Shown here: positions 10,690 to 23,600 of the stretch, piece by piece
Layout: every line of letters starts with the position of its first letter
How positions within the stretch are numbered: the stretch's first letter is position 1
NCBI GenBank assembly: GCA_950295325.1
Contig: OX485807.1
Location: forward strand, 11,497,001 to 11,561,000
DNA from: Polytrichum commune
Taxonomy: Eukaryota; Streptophyta; Polytrichopsida; Polytrichales; Polytrichaceae
Direction of reading: 5' to 3'
Length of the DNA stretch: 64,000 bases
Notes under the pieces: model-generated
The model's input: only the letters and a program-made list of their open reading frames with translations
What the model was told of the DNA's origin: nothing
The model's database searches: none
Program-made: the position numbers and the translations under genes

Positions 10690-12861
10690 TCAATACCTCG
10701 ATGTTCTACATTTCCAAGAAATTTTCAAAAACCAGGCCTCCCCTGTATGCACTTTACAACATACCCGTTCAACACTGGTTTGGACGCGTGGTCGGGATAT
10801 ACTGATCTTGTCTAGCCTGTGAGATTCATGTTCGTCACCGAAAGCAGTATCTGGTTTACGCTTCAGAGAAACAAATACCTCTTCCCCTTCGAGGTGGGGA
10901 GTCCTGGTGCACCACTTGTCACCGCCAGGCATCTTCAAGATGGCCTCATGCAGCGGTTTCGAGTTTCATGTTTTTGCGGCTGACCTCTGAACACGCCTCA
11001 GCTTCAATTCCTCCTTCGACGGTCCAGTTCCAGGGTTCTCTCCCTTCAGGAATTGGGAATATGCTGAGCAGTGCATGAAAACACGCACGAAGTCATCGAC
11101 TGTTGCCACATAAAGGTCGCTGTCTCGATCGCCAGATTGATGCTTCCATTTGTTATGAATAGATTCAGCAAGGTTACAGGATGGCATTTCCGCTAGTTCA
11201 TCTTCACTTAGATCCTGCAATGAGAATACAGTCCAAAATTAGAATAATGGTGGAATCAATGTAATTGAACTATAAAGAATGAACTATAGAGGAAATATAG
11301 AGGCAAGTATAGACTTACCAACTCCATAAATCCACCTTATTGGCGGTAACGGAAATGCCAGAAGGCCAGCCAAAGCTCCAGTCGAGGTAGCGCTTGTTCA
11401 ATTGCTGCACCGGATGACATCCACCATGCCCGAATTGCCAGATACTTTGTCTCGGCCTCCGCCATCGATTTTGCATTCTTGTATTGCTGGCATAGTCTTC
11501 GATGCTGAGATTGTAGGTCTTGACGGATATCGGCCTTGGTATGTTTTTCCAAGGACTGCGTCCAATGGAAAAGACAAGTCCTCTCTCTGTCCACCATCTT
11601 CTCAAACGCATCTCCACTTCCGTATATGATTCGAACAGCATTCCAGTTGGCTTGGGCACTGTCGGTCATGAAACCTTTAAATTTTATTTTGTCCACTCCA
11701 TGTTGAGCCATGAAAGCGTTCAGGTTTTTCCATACGACTGACTGGGCTGCAACATCTTCAGACTGCATGTCGCATACTGCGATGGTCATGACACGGCAAT
11801 ATGTGGAATCGTACACATGGCAAGCCATTGTCGTCCACGAACTGACCTGTTTGACATGGTCAAACATTATCCAGGAGTTATCCAGGTCACCACCGGATTG
11901 CATTCGTTTGACCAGGTCGACTCTGCTGCCCGGTCCAACTTCAGACATCTTGAAGACAAAGACCTTGTCCATGTCCGCTCCTTGCCCTGGAAACATATTC
12001 TGCTGCACGAACTTCCAATTGCTAGCACCGCGTAACTTGGTAATATTGTCCATGACTCCAAAGTGACGGATAGTCCTGAATGTGGTGACTGCGTTACGAA
12101 TGTTGGGCGAGGTGAGGTGCTTACATCGATCGAAAATAACTTGCAGCTCGTCGAGCTCCAAGATCTTCTGTGGTTCACCTTCTTTAGCAAGGAGGAATGG
12201 GCCCAGTACTTCATTTGCAGTTTCAAGCACAATAGCTGAGCGAGTGGCTGATGGGGTGCGTTCGACTTGCTCCCCAATCAAGTTGTCTGTCAAATCGATG
12301 AAGTCCCAATGATCACCTGACTTGACGAGATGGTCGTGAGATCCCAAGTGCACACAAGCCCTCGTCATGTGAGGTGTCGCAATAACATAGTAGATCTTGG
12401 CAGGGCAGACAACAACACAAGTGGGAGGGACGTTACAGGATTTGCAAACAACGGCTGAACCAGTGGGAGGTTTGGACCCCACTTCAAACACTTTCTCAGA
12501 TAATCATTCCCACTCTGTTTCATTCATTTTGGAAGTCATGTGCTCTCGCTGAAGATACTCACAGGCATGATTGTCGCAACAGAGGTGGCCCAGGCTTCAG
12601 CAACCAGAACATACCGACGTCATTCTCTCCTCTAGTCTGACGAACTACATGTGAAACTAGACCGGTTTGATCGTCAAAAACTTCTTCTTCGACAAAGATA
12701 GTGACCTCACGATACTGAAACCTCAAACTTAATGTTGTACAAGTAACTATAGCATGACCATCTTCACCTAATGGAAAGAGGACCGGAACAGAACGATGTT
12801 CAGCACAAAGCAGGGCCATAGTATTCCACAGAACTCTGAACGAAACAAGTACTCTGAACAT
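10690..12861 (-). pseudogene. Mutator-like (MULE) DDE transposase, decayed
   Basis: The minus strand holds a 384-codon frame (12491-11337) and two further segments (11220-10966 and 10938-10690); a possible N-terminal piece is at 12861-12559. In order: a Cys-containing segment (VVCKSCNVPP, PHMTRACVHLGSHDH), then a DDE-type core with VMTIAVCDMQSED and KFKGFMTDSAQANWNAVRII as likely catalytic Asp positions and CLFHWTQSLEKHTK as the C-x(2)-H element, and finally SCNLAESIHNKWKHQSG, whose Glu fits the third acidic residue. That order and spacing suit the Mutator superfamily. A single in-frame TGA (near 10966) separates the LAESIHNKW exon from a continuing frame (KMPGGDKWCTRTPHLEGEE). I see no SWIM finger here. 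Superfamily assignment is moderate; transposase nature is fairly sure. Confidence 0.6.
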
Positions 12862-13383
12862 TGAAATGGCATGAATATACAGTGCAAACTGGTAATTTAT
12901 GTCACAGTAAGCGGAATTTCAAAAGTTAATAGAGAGTCATGCAGAGTAAGCTGAAAGACGACTAAAAAACCAATTTTAAATGTAAGTCCGAGATATGTAA
13001 GAAACCGATATCTATTTTAAACATAGTATTCCAATATAAATAAAGCTATAGAGGTGGTCGTATCATATACACTCACAACTTGTTATGTTTACCTGTTTTC
13101 AAATAGTAGAATCCAATAACAGGAATACATTCTAAATATGATAGTAGCTCTGCAATAATAAATTCCAAACATTAGAATGCTACATTGTGAATAACGACGA
13201 AGACGCTTATGGGGCCCTTTGCCATTATTGTCACCGTCATTGTTATGGTCCAACCCTAAACTATGAACTGCAGTGCATCCTGCTGAACCGAGTTTCTGTC
13301 GTTTGGGACGTGGGGAACTCCTTAATAGAGATCTAGAGTACGTGCCCGGTTTAATAACCCCTACTCTAGAATAGGCATGAGTC
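12862..13383. other. Non-coding, probable promoter region
   Basis: No ORF of note. It lies between the start of the minus-strand transposase and the plus-strand methyltransferase-like gene and ends at a TATA box, so it may hold divergent promoters. Confidence 0.35.
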
Positions 13384-13389
13384 TATAAA
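13384..13389 (+). promoter_or_regulatory. Candidate TATA box
   Basis: TATAAA in a locally GC-balanced context, about 140 bp before the first ATG (13525) of the methyltransferase-like gene. A 28-codon upstream frame starts at 13433 and stops before that ATG. Confidence 0.4.
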
Positions 13390-14095
13390 GTAGACTTTTC
13401 CTCTATCAGCGTTGCATCATCCGCCTGCAAAGATGGAGTCCGTGGATGTGAAACTGCAGATTAATTATCTAAATCCAAGAAAATGTGAACATAATGATGG
13501 TGGCGAGAGCATGTATTGTTAGAGATGAACACTAGGTCGAGAGCGAGAGCAGATCGAGAATTTAGGAGGACTATTGAAAAACAAAGGCGTATTGAGAGAA
13601 GGCAAATGTTAGAATCAAGAGAGAGCTTAGGGACGCCGTACAACTTGCGGACAACAATGGGTAGACGAGGGGTTAATTCTTCTAGGGGCATAGGTAGAGG
13701 TTCCAAAGGGGAAAAAACGTTTGATGTTTCAACAGTAGCTCCAATCGTTTTATTGCCTGTATTGGAGGAAGACAACCAAGTTGACAAAGGGGGCAGTGAG
13801 GTGATGTTTATGTGCAATCCTAATGATATTCTTTTATGTGCAATCATAATGTTAACTTCTATCACGGATAGTTAGAACAATTGAGACCCATTAACTTCCC
13901 TTGTTGTGTGGGCAATGTTATCGGCACCTTTATGTTGTGTTTTATGTTTGGTGTGGGATTGTGAATTGGGTTTGGTTTGGGCATCTGGAATAGGGAGTGA
14001 CGCAGACACAGGTTCAACCTGAGGCAACCTCCAGTGCCGTAACATCAGATCATAGTGAGGAGAAGGTTTGTAAAGATTGTTATCAATTGGTGAAT

Positions 14096-14125
14096 TTTAG
14101 GGTTTTGGGTTTAGGGTAAGGGTTC
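14096..14125 (+). repeat. Degenerate telomere-like tract
   Basis: About four imperfect copies of the plant telomere unit TTTAGGG in tandem, inside a proposed intron of the methyltransferase-like gene. Confidence 0.6.
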
Positions 14126-14289
14126 TTTCCAATGCTAACACTGTCTTAGGCCAACTTCATAGCTAATGAGCACATGACATATACACTTAACAGACCCTAG
14201 GCAAATTCGATCGCGGCGATGATATTGGTGATCTTCACGAAGCCAGCATGGATAATGAAGAGCAACACATCGGGTAGTTTGTCCCACAC

Positions 14290-15756
14290 ATGTAATCTGA
14301 TGTGAGGTTAGATATGAGTTAAGGTATGTGCAATCTGATGTGAGGATAGGTATGAGGTTAGGTATGTGTAATCTGATGTGAGGTTAGATAGGTCTGAATT
14401 TTTTTTCTAGTTGTGAGTATGAGTGTCTCGGGACCGAAACACTCTTTCTGGAATAGATTTGTGTGTAAAAAGTGTATTCTGATATGAGGTCAGATATGAC
14501 GTTATGTATGTGTAATCTGATGTGAGGTTAGATATGAGGTTATGTATGTGTAATCTGATATGAGGTTAGATATGAGGTTTGGTATGTGTAATATGATGTG
14601 AGGTTAGATATGAGGTTATGTATGTGTAATCAGATGTGAGGTTAGATACGAGGTTAGGTATATATGTGTAATCTCATGTGAGGTTAGATATGAGGTTATG
14701 TATGAGGTTACGTACGTGTAATATGATGTGAGGTTAGATATGAGGTTAGGTATGTGTAATCTCATGTGAGGTTAGATATGAGGTTATGTATGTGTAATCT
14801 CATGTGAGGTTAGATATGAGGTTAGGTATGTGTAATCTGATGTGAGGTTAGATATGAGGTTAGGTTTGTGTAATCTGATGTGAGGTCATATACGAGGTTA
14901 TGTATGTGTAATCTGATGTGAGGTTAGATATGAGGTTATGTATGTATAATTTGATGTGAGGTTAGATAAGAGGTTATGTATGTGTAATCTGATAAGAGGT
15001 TAGATATGAGGTTAGGTATGTGTAATTTGATGTGAGGTTAGATAAGAGGTTATGTATGTGTAATCTGATGTGAGGTTAGATATGAGGTTATGTATGTGTA
15101 ATCTGATGTGAGGTTAGATAAGAGGTTAGGTATGTGTAATCAGATGTGAGGTTAGATATGAGGTTAGGTATGTGTAATCTGATGTCGGGTTAGATAGGTC
15201 TGAATTTGTTTTCTAGTTGTGAGTATGAGTGTCTCGGGACCGAGACACTTTTTTTGGAATAGATTTTTGTGTAAAAAGTGTATTCTGATATGATGTCAGA
15301 TATGACGTTATGTATGTGTAATCTGATGTGAGGTTAGATATGAGGTTATGTATGAGGTTATGTATGTGTAATCTGATGTGAGGTCAGATATGAGGTTAGG
15401 TTTGTGTAATGTGATGTGAGGATAGATATGAGGTGAGGTATGTGTAATCTGCTGTGAGGTTAGATATGAGGTTAGGTATGTGTAATATGATGTGAGGTTA
15501 GATATGAGGTTAGGTATGTGTAATCTGATGCGAGGTGAGATATGAGGTTATGTATGTGTAATCTGGTGTGAGGTGAGATATGAGGTTATGTATGTGTAAT
15601 CTGATGTGAGGTCAGATGTGAGGTTATGTATGTGTAATCTGATGTGAGGTTAGGTTTGTGTAATCTGATGTGAGGTTAGATATGAGGTTAGGTTTGTGTA
15701 ATCTGATGTGAGGATAGATATGAGGTTAGGTTTGTGTGATCTGATGTGAGGTTAGA
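14290..15756 (+). repeat. 38-bp minisatellite array
   Basis: About 35 or more tandem copies of a 38-bp unit (TGTAATCTGATGTGAGGTTA then GATATGAGGTTAGGTATG). Adjacent TGTAAT anchors at 15021, 15059 and 15097 are exactly 38 bp apart. The array is interrupted twice by an unrelated ~75-bp insert (GGTCTGAATT...CTCGGGACCGA...GTAAAAAGTG) at about 14390 and 15196; the two inserts and their flanking units match, giving a higher-order period of 806 bp. The array sits between proposed exons ending at 14273 and starting at 15905, i.e. within an intron. No coding frame runs through it. Confidence 0.95.
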
Positions 15757-18431
15757 TTTAACGGGACTGACTTAATTGTGCGAAGAGTACTCTTTCTTTC
15801 CTTTACCTAGTAGAGTTCTTATATTTGGCATAGTGTTTTGGTTTTACATATGGCAACTATTTTGATTGCAAGGTTTATAGTGATGAGCTGTGTCTTACCC
15901 GCAGGTATTTCAAGTACGAGCTCCTTGCAAAAGGAGCAATAACAAAAGAAGATCTCCCCATATTTCTCTCTGCATGGCTTGACAGGTCTAACTCAACATG
16001 CATGTTCTCAGCAAATCAATAGCATACGTGGTCCACCTCACATCTCACAGGAGGTGGTTGGTACCTCGACTGTGCTCCTAGTTTCACTCCTTCCTTTGAA
16101 ACTGAACTTAGGAAGTCAAGGGAGGCAGTTGGAGAATCTGGTGTTGAGATGGTTGACTTACAGGGCATAGAAGACGAGCATGAGAGGGCAAAGGCCCTCT
16201 CGCGACGTCTAGAAGAGGATAGGAAGAATGCGCTTAGAGTAAAGGAAGCAGAGGAGAAAGCGACACAGAAAGAGATGGAAAAACTCCAGAAGTCGTTGGA
16301 GAACACTAACATGAAGGGGAAAAAAAAGATGAACCCCCATTCTAAGCCAGAAGGTAAAAGTCTTGTTTCTCCAAGCCCGACTAATGATTCTGGATCTCAA
16401 GCTCCTACTTTTTTCCAAGGTACAAAACGGGATTCCTCATACGACTAGTTGAGTCTTGTTTTTAATTTGGAAGAGGAGAACGAAAGCCACATTGACGAGC
16501 TCATTCTCAATGCCTCCATGAAGGAAGTCCTTGGCGGTAGCTTACATGACTACACCTCTTATTACAAGGACTTAAAAAGCTTCATGATTAAGGTATTTTT
16601 GCTTTTACATGTTATGCCAACAATAACGTTTTCAATTTTCATAGTATACAAAGTGAGAACAATTATACATATTCATAGCCATATTCGGAGTTGCTCTGAT
16701 CGTTTATGCTGGCTAATTCTTGTTAAAGCTGAATAGACAATACATTTCTTCTCTATTACTTAGCATCGATATGAATTTACTTTACTCTTGTCATCATTTG
16801 TTCAACTTCCAAGTGTACTATATTAAATTCGGCTCTAATTATTGTTAGGTACCAGTTCAGGTAATTTTGATGTACGTCTGTTTAGCCATTTGAAAGCCGT
16901 TAATTTGGTGTAGATGTACTAATTTCTGGGTGTGTTTGTTTACTGAGCAGCATTCCAAAAGCAAAGTTTGATTCTACAAAGGGACTACCGGTGTCCAACC
17001 CTGTGTGGACTTGATACTTGCCGATATCCCAGAGGGCTTGCCCGTTCCAGGGATCTCCAACCCACCAACGTGGATTCCTGCATGGAATCAAGAAACTTAC
17101 GAGTGGCTTCAGCCAATCTTTGATTTTGCAGATAACCATTTGCATGATGACGGGGCCATCATTTTATTTCACCCTTTTCAAATGACTACAAAAGCCATGA
17201 TTATTGGATATTGTGAGTGTTTCGGTTTTCAAGTTCGGAAGGATTGGTGGGGTATGAACCGCCTTCATCTGACGTCCCCGATTAACCAGTGTTTCACTGT
17301 AAGTTAATTCTCTAATTTAATTACTCGTTATTTTTTAACAATTCTAAAACATTGTTTGACACGAATGCTACATAATGATTTTCTCATATTTTTGGTTCAT
17401 TGTTCTCAGTTGACAAGTGTTGCTTGCAATGGCTAGTGTATAACTCAGTCCATAGGTCTTGGAATCTCATTGGCTAATGTGGAGTTCTGAACTGCTTTGT
17501 TCTGTATATTGAACTCAATAATTTTGGACCATGGTAGACTATGCGTTTCGGGATTACATTGGTGGTGAGGACCATGCATGCTTCCAAATTCTCATTTCAG
17601 CCTGTCCCCGCTCTTGACCGACACGGGGTAGATGTATCAAGAAATGATATTCTACATAACCTCGTCTCTCGTGAGGATGAGCTCATGAATGGACCCACGC
17701 CGTGGCGAGGTCCAAGAGAGAAGTCTACTCTTTTAATGCAAATGTTAATTCAGAGTTCTACCTCGCCTGGGGATGTTGTTTTAGACTGCACTGCTGCTAC
17801 GGGTATGTTAATTCAATCTTCCATATCACATCTTTAACTATTTGTTATTAGTTCCAAAGAAATCACACTAATTTTATTGTCATTCTTTTTATTGTAGGAT
17901 CTTCCATCCATGCGTCCCACAACGTCGAGCGTCACATTGTGGCATTAGAGGTTGATGAGGCCATTTTCCATGCCGTACTTAAACCCTTGATTCGTTCGAG
18001 TGTTGCTCCTGAGGTCACTTCTGGAGCAACGGCAAGTAGTGAGGACCCGGAGGGCGATGTACTTGTGGTCCCGAGAATTGTGAAGAAGTCTCGATTCAGT
18101 AAGTGAGATTGTTGAACAGTTTCTCATGCATTTGTTTTACTTTTGAGCGTCATTGTATCGAATATCGAGCCCTAAACATGGTACTTTTGGAATTTGCAGA
18201 TATGGACCAATGAACTATCCTAGTCACCACCCTTTCTTCTGTGACCCTACGTTTTATCCAAGTCCTCCAAAGACTTGGGATCTCCCTTCCTACGCAAATG
18301 ACACTGCAATTGAACTAGCTAGTGGATCTTATCGTACTGCTATTCCTAAATCTTATCCACGTAGCTGTACAGAGTTTTGTGATATTGAAGCTCTAGAGTC
18401 TGATTGTGAAGACTCCTCGGATGGGAGCTGA

Positions 18432-19379
18432 GTTATTCAGCGGTCACGGCATCCTCTACTGATTGGTTTCGTTTATTGGTTTATTGGTTCACTTGACAGT
18501 GTGGTCCAATACCTCTAATCAGTACGACAAAACTTTTACATACTGTGTTAAATGATTTTATTCAATCTCATTGTACTGACTGCCATTCATTTCTCAATGT
18601 CGCATATGCTCCCATTTATGAGTTTTTCCTTTTCGAGAGCAATTTATTTGTTTATTCGCATTCTAACATACATTTAGTACATATAGATAATTTATGTTAA
18701 CACGTTACAATTCTGTCCATAACCGCTGAATTATAATTTTATTTGTGAAAAGTATAATTAAGTTGAAAATATCATCGTAACTAGTTAACAAGGAGTATGT
18801 ATAATTGAATCCTATGACATGGCAAATCATTTTATCTTATTAAATATTGAGTTGGACTTTTATATCACATTAATTCTCAGCTAAAAAAATTCGACCCTTT
18901 AAACATATTGTTTTATGATATAAATCTTTCCCACGATTGTAATGTACTGTGCATATACTATATGACCACAAGAGTCACATCATTATTGTGTGGCTGAGTT
19001 ACAATTCAGTAAATCTGAAATCACGTTTTATTCTAATAATACAGATTCTTTAAATCCTTGATGAATAGTATTTCGCAAAATTAACTATAATATTATATGC
19101 TCTTAAGAATCTACAAAATGGACAAATGTTTATGAATTCATTGAGTATCCCATATGTATGTCTACTGAATGAGTATCCCATAGTAAGCGATGTTTTGCTT
19201 CATTATTATCATGCACTGCCATTCAAAAAAATTCCCTCCACCACAGATATAGGATATTTTTGTCAATAAATTTGGTAAATATTTCAAAAGTTGGCTCTAC
19301 ACCACGGTCATAGGGCATGTTTTGCCTGACAAAATTTCAATATTCTAGAAAACTTACCGCTCACCGCTCATCGCTCACT
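18432..19379. other. AT-rich spacer
   Basis: No recognisable gene or structured repeat between the methyltransferase-like gene and the SWIM-finger fragment. Confidence 0.4.
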
Positions 19380-19382
19380 AAA

Positions 19383-20094
19383 TAGCTTTTCCCGTATGGA
19401 CCGTCCACGGTCCTAACTCGTCTTTTGCACAATGCGATTGCCCCATTTCTCTACAAGGCATGATTTGCAAGCATGTAATGAAGGTTTTCAGGATGATCAA
19501 TTCTGGATTAGAAAACGAGTTTATACGAAGGGAGGCAAGTACAACATATGGGGTGAATAAGACTACGCCAATGTCGCAGACATTCAGCCAGGCCTCTACA
19601 TCATAGATTCCACCCACGTTGGATGTGATAAAGGAGGACAAACCTCAAGATAACTGCCCAGATGAAGCTGATTTTCCAATTTTCTGTAGTAACGTTGAGA
19701 ACATAACCCTCGTGGACACTGTATATTCCAGCCAAGGCATAGGTCTTTCAAGAGAAGAAGCGATTGATCTCACCCAGACGACATCAAGGTTAGTATCAAG
19801 ACCGCCTTCAGGGAATGCCAAATATTCTACAAATGACCCGGAGGCCATATTCCAGGACATAATTCTCATCTCCGAGAGCACCTTGTTGCAAACCTGAAAA
19901 ACATCCGTGGGAAGATGAACAAGATGATGGCAAGGGGGTTGGATCAGGCGAGCAGGTCCGAACTCAACCTACTATCCCCACCAAAGATGGGGACAATTCC
20001 TAGAAACGGAAGAAGGGACCACTTGAGAGGAAGTGCAGGCGAGCAAAGAGGTAGTGCTGAAGGGCGAAGAAGTGATGATGTAGGGTTGGGGTAG
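19383..20094 (+). pseudogene. MULE-type transposase C-terminus with SWIM zinc finger
   Basis: The frame reads WTVHGPNSSFAQCDCPISLQ then GMICKHVMKVFRMINSG. The C-x-C-x(n)-C-x-H pattern (CDC...CKH) is a SWIM zinc finger, found near the C-terminus of Mutator-like transposases and their FAR1/FHY3 relatives. The same frame continues after one TAG (about 19585) through an acidic tail to 19897; a shift to another frame gives a plausible end (LVANLKNIRGKMNKMMARGL...) with a stop at 20092. No DDE core is found upstream on this strand, so this is the broken tail of a second element. It lies on the opposite strand from the Mutator-like core at 10.7-12.9 kb and may be of the same family. Confidence 0.6.
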
Positions 20095-20636
20095 ACATGT
20101 TTAGTGAGAACTTTGTCATGTAGTTGTGGTCATGCATTCATATAACCAAAACACTATCCTCCAAGACTATAGAATTTTGAGAGTAAAACTTCAGCATGTA
20201 CCTCTGCTCTGCAATACAATAAGGTTTTGAGGCCTAATAAATGTTTCATTTAAATGAATGATACTTACATATTATGCGTACACGAGACTTTTGAACTGCA
20301 CTTACAAGTGTCACCTGTATGGATTTCTACATTTCTTTTAATTCGGGATGGACGCTTCAACAACAAAACATAAGAATGATCGCCAACTACCCCTATCATG
20401 TACATCCTGTCCTACCCGGAAACCATGGTAAGCGCAATAGTCCACGATGTTCTAGATCGTCATCCAACCACAATCAGCTTTGCCAGTTTGATGCAAACAT
20501 GTAGCGTAGCTCCATGATCGCATACTTAGAGCAATCTTCCATTCTTCGGACTCCTCCTCCACAACAGCATGCAATGCCCAAAGCCTCCTCAAAAGTGTAT
20601 GAAGTCTCTCTGTTCCATGCTAGGACCCATCATAAG
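20095..20636. other. Spacer, no gene seen
   Basis: Non-coding DNA between two convergent decayed genes. Confidence 0.35.
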
Positions 20637-23600
20637 CTAAATCAAATTCCAAGAAGTGACGCTTAGAGAGCACATCAAGAGTCTAATTATCATAGTCTTA
20701 AATAGGGATAATGAGGGTGTTGCTATTGTATTGCCAATATGAGGATCTGTGAGCCCACCCCCGGAGACAATATTGTTTGTTTTTATAGTCACTGTGAATC
20801 CTTGAAAGCGTGTTGCTCCATCCCTATCCGATGGCTCAAATATCAATGACCGGATAGGAGTAATGGCTTGTGCAAGACCAATAATATCCATTTGATGGGC
20901 TACATCTTGAGGCGTTCTGTTGAATCCACCGGAAGCAAGATCGCCCACAACTGGAGCGGGATTAGCAATGTGAAGTAGCATGACTTGTCTTTGTCTCTCG
21001 GCCTCATCTTTCTGTCTTGCTCCATGAGATACACAAAGTTCGTGTTTGAAAACCTGCAAATTTGTGTATTGTGTAACTGGTAAGCTTAAATGTGCAAGAT
21101 CAACTTGGCCAACAGGGGTCAAGGCGAAATAACCTTCCGGAGGACAATTTACTAGTGACTTCTGCAATTCAATGTCTATGTCCTGGAGAAGGTCCTTGAC
21201 ATGTAGGTTCTTTTGTTCTGCAAGCTCAGTGACATCGTCATATGCTTCCTCAGTCTTGTTCAAATAACCATCATGGACGTCAATTCCCAAACTCTCAAAC
21301 GTTACCCTGAGTTGCAAATGTCTTAAGTCATTCAATATAGCAACGACTTTATCGACTAACTGCTCCAAAAGTTTCCCAACTTCAGATCGCTCCTCCAATC
21401 CCAACATTCTTCATCCGATATCAATGTTCTCCCTGATCTTCATCTGAATGCGTAAGACCTGAATATAATAACGTTAAACTGGATCTCTTACACACAAAAC
21501 ATAAAATCAAGAACCACAATAAAAATTGCCTTGCAATACCTGGTCACAATGTGGCCTAAGGAGTCCTTCAGCCTCTTTCTTATACCACATGGTTGCTAGT
21601 TCTTCTCTGTTGCCAAACCTGACCATAGAAACAATTGATCTCCAGGCCACCTTCATAATGAAACTCTCTATTTGGCGCATAACTACCTCATGTTCAATAC
21701 CTTCGTATCCTACAAAACCCATGAAGTCCCTCCTGCAATCCAGTTTAAATGACACTCCCACGATAGAAATGCAAGGAAATAAAATCCAACCACAGTCAAT
21801 AACATCTTGTGCAACCACGTACAACCTCATTGACTCGTATGAGTTCTTCGCAATGCTTAAGACATTGTGTCTGATCATACCCCTTTTTAGGTGTGTGAGA
21901 GGAGTGATGTGTTCTGACGAAACTTTGGAATACAGTTATAGTACACGCACAATGTTAGAACACTCTAACTCTAGTGTCAGTGATTCTCTAACACCCTCTA
22001 TCTTCAAGGCCTCCACAATATGCAACCACTCCTCCTCACCATTTTAGGAAAATCTCTAATGAAGGCTTGAGAGAATGGTGACCACCACCATGCCGTATCT
22101 TCTTTCTTCATAAGTTGAGCATCATAATAGAGTTTTAGTTGTTCACGCATATGAGCCTCACGTCTCTCCTGGAGCTCTAGATCATCCCTCTTTAGAGCTT
22201 CCTTGTACTGCTCTCTCGCTGCATGAAAATCGAGATAGTCCTTAAATTTTGATATTTCTTCGCACATGCTAAAGTAGCCAACTTTTTTTTCCTAATCTCC
22301 CTAGTAGCCAATAGTTATCATAACGATCTATAATATCCTCGCATGCTCATTCTTCCCTCGCCCAATCTGAAGCACAGTAACGGGGTTTGAAGGACAACCA
22401 CGGCTATAAATGACAATTTGGAAAAAAATAAGGCAATCCACATTCAAAGAGGGGCTATAGAAGATTCACGAGTTTCCGGTCATGAACATACCAGTCAAAA
22501 TATGTAGCTTTTATTGTAGCCTTTAGAATTTTGTTATGCTCCATGACCCGCAGGAGATCAATGTATTTTTCATAATCATGCAAGAGGTCGCGATTCATAA
22601 TTGCAGACGACTGGTTCTCCGTTAGCAAATAGTACAATGTAGGGGCCGGAACACCTTTAGAGGTTGTGGGATTATGTTGACATCTAGCTCAAATGATGTA
22701 GTATAAGCCCTCGCCCACGTCTCCACTTTTTCACGCGTTGGCATGTCCACACAGTCCGACTCAGTTGCAGGACAAGTAGCTAGAGTTTGCGGAGGCAACT
22801 AGGGGGGGTTTTGAGGTGGGCATCATCCATCTCGGCTGCACCAAACGACTTCTCTTGGGTGAGAGGTTTTCGTTGCTGCGGCGGAGTCTCCTGCGAACTA
22901 ACTGTGATGGGGGAAGTCATTGTTTTCTTTGGTGGTACCTTAGAAACGGTACCACATTTTCCACATATTTCCCTCCCCCCATCGTGACCATCAGTTCAAA
23001 CGTCTGCCAGGTTTGTCACCTTCTTCTTCTTCTTTGCCTCCACAACGTTTGGATGGTTGCCCTTCACATTCGTCTTTCCCTCTCGGCCTCTTGACCCTCT
23101 TGCCCCAACTTCACTTGCCCTTGCAGCATGCAATTGAACTTTTTTTCTTTTCATTCCCAACTTTTGACCTCCTTGGTTTTTCTGAACCTCTGCAGCCTTA
23201 CTCTTCTCTCCATTGTAAAAACCCTTCATCCCCCTTCCAGCGTGTTTCAAAGGGAATGTTAGACCGCGTTCATCTAAGGTCATCTTCAATGTCGTCTGGT
23301 CATTATTGTCAAATGTCGGGTACATCTTCAATGTGTACGGACCAGACCAACCCTCACATTCATCGTTGTACCGATGAAAGGACATCATGTTCTTGTCTTT
23401 AAAATGCATTCCACAATACCTATAGCAAAACCAATATTTGTTGTCAGTATGCTTCACGGGATTCCTCCAGTTGTGGTGAGCCTCAACAATGAGGTCCTTG
23501 TACTATGACTCGGTGTAAAGACAAACACAATTTGTTCTGCAGTTTGTCATCGTGCACCGGTAGAGCTTCTCATTTCCAATGGTCACCTACATTTACAACA

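Larger units (their letters stand above)
13525..18431 (+). pseudogene. Beta-class DNA methyltransferase-like gene, multi-exon, damaged
   Basis: Proposed segments: a basic N-terminus from ATG 13525 (MNTRSRARADREFRRTIEKQ, nuclear-signal-like), small exons near 13997-14065 and 14199-14273, 15905-15985, a coiled-coil block about 16023-16592 (EDEHERAKALSRRLEEDRK), then the catalytic part at 16951-17300, 17534-17800, 17899-18102 and 18202-18431. The last part has the order motif IV (DLILADIPEG, 17008 on), then PTPWRGPREKSTLLMQML, then motif I (SPGDVVLDCTAATG/SSIHAS) and motif II (RHIVALEVDEAIF). That circular order is that of beta-class N4-cytosine or N6-adenine methyltransferases. Motif IV reads DIPEG instead of DPPY/SPPY, so activity is doubtful. 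In-frame stops at 16446 (TAG) and about 16969 (TGA), plus a phase clash at the last junction, mark decay. Exon borders are my proposals. It could be a transposon-borne or formerly bacterial gene. Confidence 0.5.

Noticed and set aside
14290-15756. CRISPR-like array
   Set aside because: Units are contiguous 38-bp tandem copies with no unique spacers, in a plant nuclear intron.
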